From JAKFEW01 sp036675505 (GTDB lineage: Bacteria; Cyanobacteriota; Sericytochromatia; S15B-MN24; JAQBPE01), in assembly GCA_036675505.1 (NCBI GenBank), contig JAKFEW010000121.1, positions 1-25,454 of the forward strand: a stretch of DNA of 25,454 nucleotides. The letters run 5' to 3'. A program made the position numbers and the translations under genes. Shown here piece by piece: positions 13,459 to 20,445 of this stretch. Under the pieces are notes generated by a model. That model ran no database searches and was not told the origin of the DNA. It was given only the letters and a program-made list of their open reading frames with translations. Position 1 is the first letter of the stretch. Each line of letters begins with the position of its first letter.

Positions 13459-14712
13459 ATGGCACGCCCCACCCCGACTCCCCGGGCCTGGCGCCCGCTC
13501 GCCTTCTCCCTCGCCCTCTTCGGCGTCTGCCTCGGCGCCGACGCGGCCCTGGCCGCCCGGCCCCCCGCCTCGCCGGCCCCGCGCGGGCCGCTCATCTACG
13601 TCACGAACGTGATGGACCAGTCGATTTCCGTGATCGAGCCCGCCACCGGCGCGAACCGGAAGGTGCCCGTCGGCACGATGCCGCACAACTGGTCGCGCTC
13701 GCCCGACGGCAAGGAGCTGCTGGTGGTGAACACAGGCTCGGAGAGCGTCTCGTTCTTCGACGCGTTCACGGGCGCCTGGAGGCGCAACATGCTGCTCGCG
13801 CCGATCCCCGAGAATCCCCAGCACGCGGCGCTGGGCCCGGCCCGGTTCAGGGGCGTGAACAGCTGCCACGAGTGCCACGGCGCGAACGCCATCGGCCGCC
13901 TGCCGGGCCAGGTGACCTACGCGATCGACGGCAAGTCGCTCTGGACCGTCGCGATGAACCCGCCGTCGGTCATCCGCGTCGATCGGCTCACAGGGAAGCA
14001 CCTGCAGACCCTCACGATCACGGATCCTCCATTCCCGGTGATGGCCTCGAACGTCCAGTACACCCCGGATGGGAAGGAGCTGATTGTGCTGCACCGCCGC
14101 GAGGGCAAGCCGAAGTTGCCGCGCGCGGGCACCGCGTACCAGAAGCCGAAGGACCTGACGGCGTACGACCACGGTGGGGCGCCGGGCGCCAAGGCCAGCC
14201 TGATCACTTTCCATACGCCCGACGGCCTCGAGGAGACGGGGCGCATGGTGGTGCCGACCGGGATGCCGTTCAACATCACCTTCGACAAGGCCGGCAAGCT
14301 CATGTATGCGGCCTACCGCTCGAGCAACAAAATCGCCGAGATCGACGTCGCGAAGCGCGCGCTCAAGCGGATGCTCCTGGTGGGCGAGGGCCCGAACAAC
14401 GCGGTCATCGACGCGAAAGACGGCAAGTACCTCTACGCCCCGAGCTTCTACGACATCCCGGCGGACATCGCGAAAGTGGAGCTCGCGACCGGCCACGTGC
14501 GGGCGCTGCTGCCCGCCAAGAACTCGCCGGCGATGCTGGAGCAGGATCCCGACAGCGGGCTCCTGTACGCCGTCATCAGCGCGAGCAACTGCCTGCTCGA
14601 GATCGATCCGGCGGGGAAGGGCAAGATCCGCCGTGAGTTCCCGCTGGGCGCGTTCCCGCTGGACGTGCTGATCATCCCGGAGAGCGAGCGCCGGCGGCTC
14701 GGCGGGCGCTGA
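13459..14712 (+). CDS. Secreted YVTN-type beta-propeller with one haem c motif
   Basis: The 417-residue product starts at the ATG at 13459, seven bases after AGGAG. The signal peptide (to about residue 32) ends in AALA. The mature protein has repeated blades of the YVTN/NHL-like type: LIYVTNVMDQSISVIEPATG, NWSRSPDGKELLVVNTGSESVSFFDAFTG, TYAIDGKSLWTVAMNPPSVIRVDRLTG, NVQYTPDGKELIVL, FDKAGKLMYAAYRSSNKIAEID, and AVIDAKDGKYLY, giving about seven blades. A single CHECH (Cys136 to His140) inserted after the second blade is a CxxCH haem c attachment site. Propellers with c-haem occur in periplasmic redox enzymes (cytochrome cd1-like and related), so electron transfer in the periplasm is a fair inference; the substrate is unknown. 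A candidate distal ligand is not evident. It ends six bases before the convergent orphan antitoxin gene. Confidence 0.87.
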   Translation: MARPTPTPRAWRPLAFSLALFGVCLGADAALAARPPASPAPRGPLIYVTNVMDQSISVIEPATGANRKVPVGTMPHNWSRSPDGKELLVVNTGSESVSFFDAFTGAWRRNMLLAPIPENPQHAALGPARFRGVNSCHECHGANAIGRLPGQVTYAIDGKSLWTVAMNPPSVIRVDRLTGKHLQTLTITDPPFPVMASNVQYTPDGKELIVLHRREGKPKLPRAGTAYQKPKDLTAYDHGGAPGAKASLITFHTPDGLEETGRMVVPTGMPFNITFDKAGKLMYAAYRSSNKIAEIDVAKRALKRMLLVGEGPNNAVIDAKDGKYLYAPSFYDIPADIAKVELATGHVRALLPAKNSPAMLEQDPDSGLLYAVISASNCLLEIDPAGKGKIRREFPLGAFPLDVLIIPESERRRLGGR

Positions 14713-14718
14713 GCGCCG

Positions 14719-15120
14719 TCAGGCGCCGGGAGATTCCGCCACGGTATTTGACGGCGGGTGCCCGTGCTCCAGGCTGACGACCTGATCGTAGACGCTGAAC
14801 AGCGCCAACTTGATCGCGTGGATTTGACGGGGTTCCGGTGATTCACCAGCCGGCTTGTCGACCTGTGCCTCGAGCTTCATCAACCCGTCGAGGATGAACT
14901 GGCGCGCGAGCTTGCTCGCCTCGATGTCGGTCGCTCGGGCCATTCCCCGGAGTCGGTGAATCTCGCCGGGGGTCAGTCGGACCGAGTAAGGTCGAGGCGT
15001 GTGGTCCTCGGCGATCAACTGGCTCACGGTTCGCTTCCCGACGCGCTTCGCCATCAACTTTCGGCCGGATTCCTCCACGATGCGCCGCGTTTCCGGATCC
15101 ATTTCGGGTGCTTCATCCAT
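14719..15120 (-). CDS. Orphan antitoxin-like protein, CopG/RHH type (copy 2)
   Basis: 133 residues, closely related to the antitoxin at 12500-12910: MDPETRRIVEESGRKLMAKR, VGKRTVSQLIAEDHTPRPYS and EIHRLRGMA are nearly identical, while the C-terminal third has diverged (tail HGHPPSNTVAESPGA). The ATG at 15120 keeps the same eight-base overlap with a TGA belonging to the remains of the toxin frame. No intact toxin accompanies it. The frame is open and conserved, so the protein is probably still made. It may cross-neutralise the copy-1 toxin (anti-addiction) or act as a trans repressor through the shared operator; both are inference. Confidence 0.75.
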   Translation of the reverse strand: MDEAPEMDPETRRIVEESGRKLMAKRVGKRTVSQLIAEDHTPRPYSVRLTPGEIHRLRGMARATDIEASKLARQFILDGLMKLEAQVDKPAGESPEPRQIHAIKLALFSVYDQVVSLEHGHPPSNTVAESPGA

Positions 15121-15160
15121 ACTCTGCGAATTCCTCCTTCACCCCGATGTGCAAGGCAAT
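15113..15160 (-). pseudogene. Remnant of the toxin gene upstream of antitoxin copy 2
   Basis: Between the operator copy and the antitoxin, the minus strand reads ATT GCC TTG CAC ATC GGG GTG AAG GAG GAA TTC GCA, then GAG TAT GGA TGA. The last codons (KEEFAEYG-stop) match the end of the intact toxin (DEEDFANYG-stop), including the overlap with the antitoxin ATG. The ATT at 15160 sits where the intact toxin has ATG, directly after the operator. Only 15 of about 106 codons remain, so about 270 bp of the toxin has been lost together with its start codon. Confidence 0.6.
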
Positions 15161-15187
15161 CGTAGTACCGAGCGTAATACGATTCAA
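15159..15187 (-). promoter_or_regulatory. 21-bp operator (15161-15181) in a possible promoter spacer, copy 2
   Basis: The element CGTAGTAC-CGAGC-GTAATACG is a better palindrome than copy 1 (one mismatch between eight-base arms) and matches it at 17 of 21 positions. As in copy 1 it exactly fills the 17-bp gap between a -35-like (TTGAAT) and a -10-like hexamer (TACGAT). Here no toxin start codon interferes, so the promoter would simply drive the antitoxin. Confidence 0.6.
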
Positions 15188-15240
15188 TCTCAAATTTGGC
15201 TCAAAACCGAAAGGCGCGCTGAAATCTCTTTCACGACTAA

Positions 15241-15268
15241 ACGCGGGAACCCGATCGGGTTCCCGCGT
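15241..15268 (-). terminator. Terminator hairpin of the glucosaminidase gene
   Basis: A perfect 12-bp inverted repeat (ACGCGGGAACCC at 15241-15252, complement at 15257-15268) with loop GATC lies 25 bases past the stop at 15293. On the minus strand it is followed by TTTAGTC, a short T-run. Confidence 0.75.
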
Positions 15269-15292
15269 CGTGGAGGTTGAGCCAGGGCCGCG

Positions 15293-16534
15293 CTATTTGA
15301 GCTTGTACTGGTTCATGATCTGGATCAGCTTGCTGCCATAGCTCGGGTCGGTGGCGTAGATGCCGGTGATGTCGCGGGCGAAGCGATCCGGGTCGTGGTA
15401 CTGCTTGAAGTTGTTCACGGCCTTGTTGTAGTAGCCGTTGTGGAACCGCTTGCCGTGGTACTCCACGCCTTCGAAGAAGTTGTGGTACTTCGCGAACTTG
15501 GCGTTGATCTCGACCCGCTTGCCGTTGTACACCTCCCAGGTGCGCGAGACGGTGTGGCCGGCCGGGCCTTCGCCCTTGTGGCCGAAGAGGTTGTGGCCGG
15601 CGGCGAGGTGTGCGCCCCAGCCGGTCTCGAGGGCGGCCTGGGCCAGGATCACCGCGGCGGGGACGCCGTACTTCTTCTCGGCGGCCTCGGCGGCCGGGCG
15701 CAACACGGCGAAGAAGGCCTTCTTATCCGTCTTGCCGAGGTGCGCGAGCTCCGCGGGCTTGATGGTCTTGAGCCGCTCGGCCCACTTGTCGTCGGCGTCC
15801 GGCTTCGGCGCGGGCTTGGGGGCCGACTTGGGCGCGGGCTTGGGGGCCGGGGCGGGCTTGGGACCCGGCTTCGGCGCGGTGGGCTGCTTGAGCAGCTTGT
15901 CGATCTGCTCGCGCATCTGCCGCACCTGGTCGCGGGTCTTGAGCAGCTGCTGGAAGGTCGGGTCGTTCTGGGGGTTCGGCGCCGGATACGGCGTCGGGTA
16001 AGGCGCCGGCATCGGGTACGGCTGGGGGTAGGGCTGGGGGTAGCCGGTCGGCGGCGGCGCCGGGGGGGCCGGCGGGGGCGGCGGCGGCGGGGCCGGCGGC
16101 GGCGGCGGAGCCGGCGCCGGGTAGGGCTGGGGATACGGCTGCGGGTAGCCCGGGTAGCCGACCGGCGGCTGCGGGTAGGGCTGCGGGTAGGGCTGCGGAT
16201 ACGGGTAGGCCTGCGGCGGCGCGGGCTGCGGCTGCTGCGGGTCGCGCTTCATCCAGCCGGTCAGCCAGTTCCACAGGCGGCCCGCGTTGGTCTTCACGCC
16301 GGCGAACAGGCCGGTCGGCGAGAAGTTGGGCAGTTGCACCGGCGTCGCGGGCGTCATGCCCGCGGGGCGATCGATCCAGCCGAAGAGCGAGCCGCCGGTG
16401 GATGCGACGGTCGGGTTGCCACCCGTGGGGGCCGTGCCCGCGGCATCGGCGGCGGCGGCAGCCTGCGCGCGGATCCGCGCCAGGTCTTGATCGTAAGACG
16501 GCCTGATCGGCGGTCCCGAAATGCCGAGGGTCAT
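15293..16534 (-). CDS. Glucosaminidase (GH73-type) with Pro/Tyr-rich linker
   Basis: The 413-residue product is read from the ATG at 16534 behind GGGAGGAG; an in-frame GTG at 16540 would overlap the binding site. Residues about 100-195 are a Pro/Tyr/Gln linker with many PYPQ repeats and a polyproline run. Residues 215-225 have a short helix (QVRQMREQIDKLLK), and a Pro/Lys/Ala linker runs to about 250. Residues about 265-413 are a glucosaminidase domain (FlgJ/LytG type): VPAAVILAQAALETGWG with the catalytic Glu at about 303, HNLFGHKG, VEINAKFAKYHNFFEGVEYHGKRF, and a C-terminal YATDPSYGSKLIQIM. It should cut peptidoglycan glycan strands. There is no signal peptide or lipobox, unexpected for a wall hydrolase. 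FlgJ-like enzymes reach the periplasm through the flagellar exporter, and a comparable route is possible. A terminator hairpin follows. Confidence 0.9.
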   Translation of the reverse strand: MTLGISGPPIRPSYDQDLARIRAQAAAAADAAGTAPTGGNPTVASTGGSLFGWIDRPAGMTPATPVQLPNFSPTGLFAGVKTNAGRLWNWLTGWMKRDPQQPQPAPPQAYPYPQPYPQPYPQPPVGYPGYPQPYPQPYPAPAPPPPPAPPPPPPPAPPAPPPTGYPQPYPQPYPMPAPYPTPYPAPNPQNDPTFQQLLKTRDQVRQMREQIDKLLKQPTAPKPGPKPAPAPKPAPKSAPKPAPKPDADDKWAERLKTIKPAELAHLGKTDKKAFFAVLRPAAEAAEKKYGVPAAVILAQAALETGWGAHLAAGHNLFGHKGEGPAGHTVSRTWEVYNGKRVEINAKFAKYHNFFEGVEYHGKRFHNGYYNKAVNNFKQYHDPDRFARDITGIYATDPSYGSKLIQIMNQYKLK

Positions 16535-16635
16535 CGTCACTCCTCCCGGATCTACTCGAACTCCAACGCCAACTCCGAGAGGGTTATCGCCGAGTCTGCC
16601 GAAAAATTGCTAAGGATTCGATAACTCGCTATTAA

Positions 16636-16660
16636 CAGTTGTGAAACACCCAGGTTAAAG
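16636..16660 (+). promoter_or_regulatory. Conserved motifs in the divergent 16541-16787 region
   Basis: CAGTTGTGAAAC (16636-16647) and GGTTAAAG (16653-16660) repeat elements seen upstream of the VWD gene (4744-4780). CCAG-GTTAAAG-CTGG also forms a small inverted repeat. The region lies between the glucosaminidase and the EF-hand lipoprotein. Its role is not known. Confidence 0.3.
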
Positions 16661-16787
16661 CTGGCCACGAGCCGGGCCGCCCCGGGCGCGGAAGGCCGGG
16701 CAGCCGGCGGTCCAGGGAACCGCGTCATGCCGGATCTCGTCCGGGGTATGTAGGCCGCACGTCCGTCCCCTGCCTGGGAGTCCCGCC

Positions 16788-17129
16788 ATGCTGCACCGCC
16801 GACTCTGGTTGCTTCTCGCGCCGTTCATGCTCGCGGGCTGCCCGCTCGCGAACATGACCGAGGCTGTGAACCAGCTCGCCATGACGCCCGATCCCGGCAC
16901 CTTCCGGTTCATCGACTGCAACGGCGACGCCCAGCTGAGCCGAGACGAAGCGGCTGCGCGCGTTTCCGTGCGCACCAAGGCCGTGCCGGGCCTGCATGCG
17001 GTCTCGGCCGAAGAGTTCGCCGCGGGCGACGCAGACCGAAGCGGCGGCTGGAGCTACGACGAGTTCCGGGCGTTCTTGACCAACAGCGCGACGGCCTGGT
17101 CCGTGAGCCAGACCGGCTGCGGTTCTTGA
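16788..17129 (+). CDS. Small EF-hand lipoprotein
   Basis: 113 residues from the ATG at 16788, seven bases after GGGAG. The lipobox MLAGC places the lipid on Cys18. Two EF-hand loops follow: 43-54 (DCNGDAQLSRDE) and 81-92 (DADRSGGWSYDE, followed by FRAFL), each with acidic residues at positions 1, 3, 5 or 12 in reasonable register. The mature protein is little more than an EF-hand pair, so it probably binds calcium outside the cytoplasm. It is the second EF-hand lipoprotein in the window, after the hydrolase fusion at 2021, but with no enzymatic domain. It is convergent with the next gene, 19 bases apart. Confidence 0.85.
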   Translation: MLHRRLWLLLAPFMLAGCPLANMTEAVNQLAMTPDPGTFRFIDCNGDAQLSRDEAAARVSVRTKAVPGLHAVSAEEFAAGDADRSGGWSYDEFRAFLTNSATAWSVSQTGCGS

Positions 17130-17148
17130 GCCCCTTCGTGGCGGCTCG

Positions 17149-17592
17149 CTATTCGAGGTAGCACGGCGCGAGGTCCGCGATCCGCGCCGCCGCGTCGGCC
17201 GGGAGGTCGCCGTGCAGCTCGAGCCGCTGCGCGAGCGCCTGGAGCCGCGAAACCGCCGACAGACGCGCGCTGAGCGAGGCGCCGGGCAGCCTGTCGATCA
17301 ACAGGCGCTGCACCTCGAGCGCGTCGTGGGCGCCGCGGTCCTCGACGGTGGCGATCGCCGCCTGGAGCTCGGCGGCGAAGGCGATCGGGCAGGCGGCGGT
17401 GGTGGTGCGCGCGCCCGGCGGGCGATCGACCGCGCCCACCGCCCCCCCGCCGCCTGCGGCAATGCCACCGGCCGCGCCGCCGCCGCCACCGCCGAGCGCG
17501 ATCGCCGCGGGCGGAGCCTGAGCCGGCGGCGCGGCGGGCGACGCGGTACAGGCGCTGGCGATCAAGGCGAAGCCCAGGATGGTCTGGCGCAT
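17149..17592 (-). CDS. Small lipoprotein with Gly-rich linker
   Basis: 147 residues from the ATG at 17592, with GGGGGAAGGA upstream. The lipobox IASAC places the lipid on Cys15. A Pro/Ala then Gly-rich linker (about 18-55) precedes a C-terminal part of about 85 residues that looks all-helical (CPIAFAAELQAAIATVEDR; ALEVQRLLIDRLPGASLSARLSAVSRLQALAQRLEL; ADAAARIADLAPC). Two cysteines bracket the helical part (TAACP and APCYLE) and could form a disulphide. No family recognised. It is divergent from the SRPBCC-DUF5939 gene and convergent with the EF-hand lipoprotein. Confidence 0.75.
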   Translation of the reverse strand: MRQTILGFALIASACTASPAAPPAQAPPAAIALGGGGGGAAGGIAAGGGGAVGAVDRPPGARTTTAACPIAFAAELQAAIATVEDRGAHDALEVQRLLIDRLPGASLSARLSAVSRLQALAQRLELHGDLPADAAARIADLAPCYLE

Positions 17593-17743
17593 GGGACATC
17601 CTTCCCCCGGCCCAGGGCGGGTCTAGAGGTTTATGGCATCCATCGTCGGCCGGCGGTGGCGCGTCCGCCTCGTCCAGGAGGGAGAATTCCTGTGTCGACG
17701 CCGGGTATACAGGCGAGGCGAAGCCCTGCCGAGGTGCCCTCCC

Positions 17744-19033
17744 ATGACGTACAGGCTCAACCAGGAAAAGTCCGCGATCCCTTACGACTGGACCTTCGAC
17801 CTCGCCACGCCGCCCGAGCGCCTCTGGCCCCTGATCGCGGACACCAACCGCATGAACCGGCTGGCCGGGATGGGTGTGGCGTCTTACAGCGACCTCAAGC
17901 TGCCCGGCGGTGGCCGCCGCCGCATCGGCCAGGGCAAGATGCTCGGCATGGGCGTCCGCTGGGAGGAGCACCCCTTCAAGTGGGTCCACGGCGAGCGCTT
18001 CAGCGTGATGCGCACCTTCCTGAGCGGGCCGCTCGAAGCCTACCGCTCGACGGTCACGCTCGAGCCGCGGGGCACCGGCACCCGTCTGACGCAGCGCGTG
18101 CGGATCGTGCCGCGCTCCGGCCTGCTCAGGCCGTTCATCAAGCTCGAGGCGAACAAGACGGCGAAGCGCTGGGAACAGGCCTACCGGGCCATCGACGACG
18201 CGCTCGCGCGCGGTGGCCCGCATCCCTTCTTCCACCCCGCGAGCGTCGCCCGGCCGCCGCAGGTGGCCGAGGCGATCCAACGGCTCGTCGACGATCACCA
18301 GGACGCCGACCTGGTGGCGCGCCTGGTCGACCACGTGCTCGGCACCAGCGAGCTCGAAGTCCAGCACCTGCGTCCCTTCGAGCTCGCCGACCGCTGGCGC
18401 GCTCCGCGGCTCACGGTGCTCGAGCTGTGCCTGCGCGCCGCGCGCGCAGGCCTCCTCGCCGCGCGCTGGCACCACCTCTGTCCCGCCTGCCGCGGCTCGA
18501 CCGCGAGCGCGGAGACGCTCGAACTGCTAGGGGCGAGCGGAAGTTGCAGCTCCTGCGACAGCGCCTTCGATGCCGAGCGCGACGTGAACGTCGAGATCGC
18601 CTTCCGGCCGGCGAGCCAGGTCCGCCTGGTCACGGAGACCTGGTACTGCGTCGGCGGCCCCGGCGTGACGCCGCACATCGTCTTCCAGGACGACGTGCCC
18701 GCCAACGAAACCATGCAGCTCGCGCTGCCGGTCGAAGCCGGCGCTTACCGCGTTCGCCTGGCCCAGGGCCGCCACCAGGTCGGGCTCATGTACGCGGGCG
18801 CCGCATTCCCGCAGACCGTCGTGGGCGAGGTCGTCGCCACGCCCGACGGGCTCACGGGCTTCGACACGCCACTCGCGGGCCCGGCGCTCGCGCTGAGCCT
18901 GCGCAACGCCGGCGCGACCCCCGTGACGCTGCTGGTGGAGCGCACGGCCTGGCTCGACAACCTCGTCACGCCGGCCCTCCTGGACACGTTGCCCGCGTTC
19001 GCGGCGCTGCTGCCCGACGCCGCCGCGCGCTAA
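17744..19033 (+). CDS. SRPBCC-DUF5939 protein without a cyclase domain
   Basis: 429 residues from the ATG at 17744, with GAGG nine bases upstream. Residues about 10-155 look like an SRPBCC (START/polyketide-cyclase-like) ligand-binding domain: an opening strand (YDWTFDLATPPERLWPLIAD), MRTFLSGPLEAYRSTVTLEP, RGTGTRLTQRVRIVPRSG, and a long C-terminal helix (FIKLEANKTAKRWEQAYRAIDDAL). Residues about 165-415 match DUF5939: a helical part, a zinc-ribbon-like pair Cys246/Cys249 and Cys268/Cys271, VNVEIAFRPASQVRLV, and YCVGGPGVTPHIVFQDDVP. In most proteins I know of this kind a class III adenylate/guanylate cyclase domain follows. Here the frame ends in ALLPDAAAR and a convergent gene begins at once, with no cyclase sequence downstream. 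It would be a sensor or regulator without its output. Its stop overlaps that of the opposite-strand gene (CTAA). Confidence 0.82.
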   Translation: MTYRLNQEKSAIPYDWTFDLATPPERLWPLIADTNRMNRLAGMGVASYSDLKLPGGGRRRIGQGKMLGMGVRWEEHPFKWVHGERFSVMRTFLSGPLEAYRSTVTLEPRGTGTRLTQRVRIVPRSGLLRPFIKLEANKTAKRWEQAYRAIDDALARGGPHPFFHPASVARPPQVAEAIQRLVDDHQDADLVARLVDHVLGTSELEVQHLRPFELADRWRAPRLTVLELCLRAARAGLLAARWHHLCPACRGSTASAETLELLGASGSCSSCDSAFDAERDVNVEIAFRPASQVRLVTETWYCVGGPGVTPHIVFQDDVPANETMQLALPVEAGAYRVRLAQGRHQVGLMYAGAAFPQTVVGEVVATPDGLTGFDTPLAGPALALSLRNAGATPVTLLVERTAWLDNLVTPALLDTLPAFAALLPDAAAR

Positions 19034-19995
19034 CGCGCCGGTGGGTCGCCCGGCCGCCGCGCGGGCCGCGCATCGAGGCGGAGCACCGAGGCGCGGCCCG
19101 CGGCGGGCGGCACCTGGCTCCGGTCCGGCCCTTTGGCCGGTGCCGCGCTCGCGCCGGCGAACTCCGACGCCTCCGGGAAGGGCAACGCGACGGGGTCCGG
19201 CGGGTGGAACCAGCGGCCCACGATCGGGAACGGCGCCGTGCGGGCGTGCAGCTGGCGCAGCAGGCCGATCTTGCCGTTGAGCTTGGCCCACTCCGTCGCG
19301 CCGATCAGCGTGCGCCGCGCCGCGCCGTCGAGCTGCTCGTAGCGCTTGAAGGCCCCGGTCGCCCAGGTCATCAGCGCGAGCGTCTCGGCGAGCTCGCTGC
19401 CCAGCGCGCCGACCAGGCGCGCGAGCGCCGGATCGGCTGCCATCTCGATGCGGATCTCCTCGGCGCGCGCGACGCGCAGGGCCGCCTCGGCGTCGTCCTG
19501 CTCCTCGATCGCCTGGCCCTGGCCGCTGGCGCGCAGCACCGCGTCGATGCCCTCGCCGTTCACGCGCCAGAGGAACATCGCGAGCGTGTGATCGATGCGG
19601 CGACGCGACTCGTGGTAGGCCGGGTCGTCGTCAGGCGAGCGCAGCGCGAGGTAGTCCGGCACGTCGTCGGTGCCCACGGCATCGAGGTTGGCCTGGTGCG
19701 CCGCGACCTCGATCGCGAGCATCCGCCGCATCGCTGTGTACAGGCGGACCAGCAGCCGCGCGTTCACGTAATGGAAGTTCCCGCGCTGATCGTTCTCGAG
19801 CCCCGCGAGCTGGACGCGGCGATCTTCCCAGAGCTGCAGGCGGCTCTCGACGTAGAGCAGGCGGTCGCAGGCTTGCTTCACATGGTGGTGAAACGCCTGC
19901 GTCGCGCGCGTGACCGTCGCGTCGAGCTCGGCCCGGACCTCGGCGGCCTTGCGACGATCGGCCTCGTCGCTCGCCGGCCTCTGGGGATCGGACAT
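19030..19995 (-). CDS. Helical protein of unknown function
   Basis: 321 residues from the ATG at 19995; the ribosome binding site is poor, suggesting dependence on the Cys-rich gene 35 bases upstream. Residues 1-250 are strongly helical and charged, with heptad-like stretches (KAAEVRAELDATVTRATQAFHHHVKQACDRLLYVESRLQLWEDR; LVRLYTAMRRMLAIEVAAHQANL). The last 60 residues are Pro/Ala/Arg-rich and probably disordered. There is no signal peptide, membrane segment or recognisable motif. It ends by sharing four bases with the stop of the SRPBCC-DUF5939 gene on the other strand, so the two transcripts must overlap. Probably a cytoplasmic scaffold or partner of the Cys-rich protein; this is inference from gene order only. 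Confidence 0.72.
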   Translation of the reverse strand: MSDPQRPASDEADRRKAAEVRAELDATVTRATQAFHHHVKQACDRLLYVESRLQLWEDRRVQLAGLENDQRGNFHYVNARLLVRLYTAMRRMLAIEVAAHQANLDAVGTDDVPDYLALRSPDDDPAYHESRRRIDHTLAMFLWRVNGEGIDAVLRASGQGQAIEEQDDAEAALRVARAEEIRIEMAADPALARLVGALGSELAETLALMTWATGAFKRYEQLDGAARRTLIGATEWAKLNGKIGLLRQLHARTAPFPIVGRWFHPPDPVALPFPEASEFAGASAAPAKGPDRSQVPPAAGRASVLRLDARPARRPGDPPAR

Positions 19996-20030
19996 GGGGT
20001 GGGGCTTCGGAACGCCGCGTGCGGCGCGCG

Positions 20031-20309
20031 TCAGGCGTCGGCGCCGAGGGCCATCTTGAGGCCGCTGCCCTGGCCTTGCATGAACGCCAGCGCGTCCTTC
20101 CAGGCCTTGTCGCCGTGCTCCTCGGCGGCGCGACACTTGTCGTCGCTGTCTTTCAGGCCGCCGGCGCAGCACTCGCAGAGCTTGTCCTTGAGGCACTTGA
20201 GGCACGACGTGCACTTCTCGATGAACTGCGAGAGCGCGCCGCCCGCGATCGATCCGAGCGGGTTCGTGCCGCCGTTGATCGCCTGAATCGGATTGCCGAT
20301 ACCGCCCAT
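20031..20309 (-). CDS. Small Cys-rich protein
   Basis: 92 residues from the ATG at 20309, six bases after GGGAGG. The N-terminus MGGIGNPIQAINGGTNPLGS is Gly/Asn/Pro-rich. A cluster of six cysteines lies between residues 33 and 48 (CTSCLKCLKDKLCECC) with one more at 59. Spacings CxxCxxC, then CxCC, suit metal binding (zinc or an Fe-S cluster) or a disulphide knot. There is no Sec signal. The C-terminal part is helical and charged. No family recognised. It is the first gene of a likely two-gene operon with the helical protein at 19995. It is divergent from the Bcp peroxiredoxin across 136 bp, so a redox link is conceivable but not demonstrated. Confidence 0.75.
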   Translation of the reverse strand: MGGIGNPIQAINGGTNPLGSIAGGALSQFIEKCTSCLKCLKDKLCECCAGGLKDSDDKCRAAEEHGDKAWKDALAFMQGQGSGLKMALGADA

Positions 20310-20445
20310 GGCCAACCTCCCGCCTCTCCCGAGGCCTTCCCGGTTGGTCTTATCCCCCGCGGTCGGGGGCGGCCGGCGGGATCCAACATGGATTTAATCA
20401 ACTTTTCACGGTACACCATGCCGTCCCGTTTCCAGGAGGATCATG

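Noticed and set aside
13459..14712. Haem propeller considered as cytochrome cd1 nitrite reductase
   Set aside because: There is no separate N-terminal cytochrome c domain and no d1-binding context. The CxxCH is embedded within the propeller and no denitrification genes are nearby.
14719..15120. Duplicated antitoxin-like genes flanking the propeller gene considered as ends of a mobile element
   Set aside because: The copies are in direct orientation without terminal inverted repeats, target-site duplications or a transposase between them. Tandem duplication with later insertion or rearrangement is a simpler reading.
15980..16240. Repetitive GGGTAGGGCTG-like DNA considered as a nucleic-acid repeat or CRISPR-like array
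   Set aside because: It encodes the Pro/Tyr/Gln (PYPQ) linker of the glucosaminidase in frame. The repeat is at protein level, with no spacer structure.
17212..20286. 1024-codon open frame on the plus strand
   Set aside because: It crosses several well-supported genes on both strands, has no domain, and its composition is that of out-of-frame GC-rich DNA.
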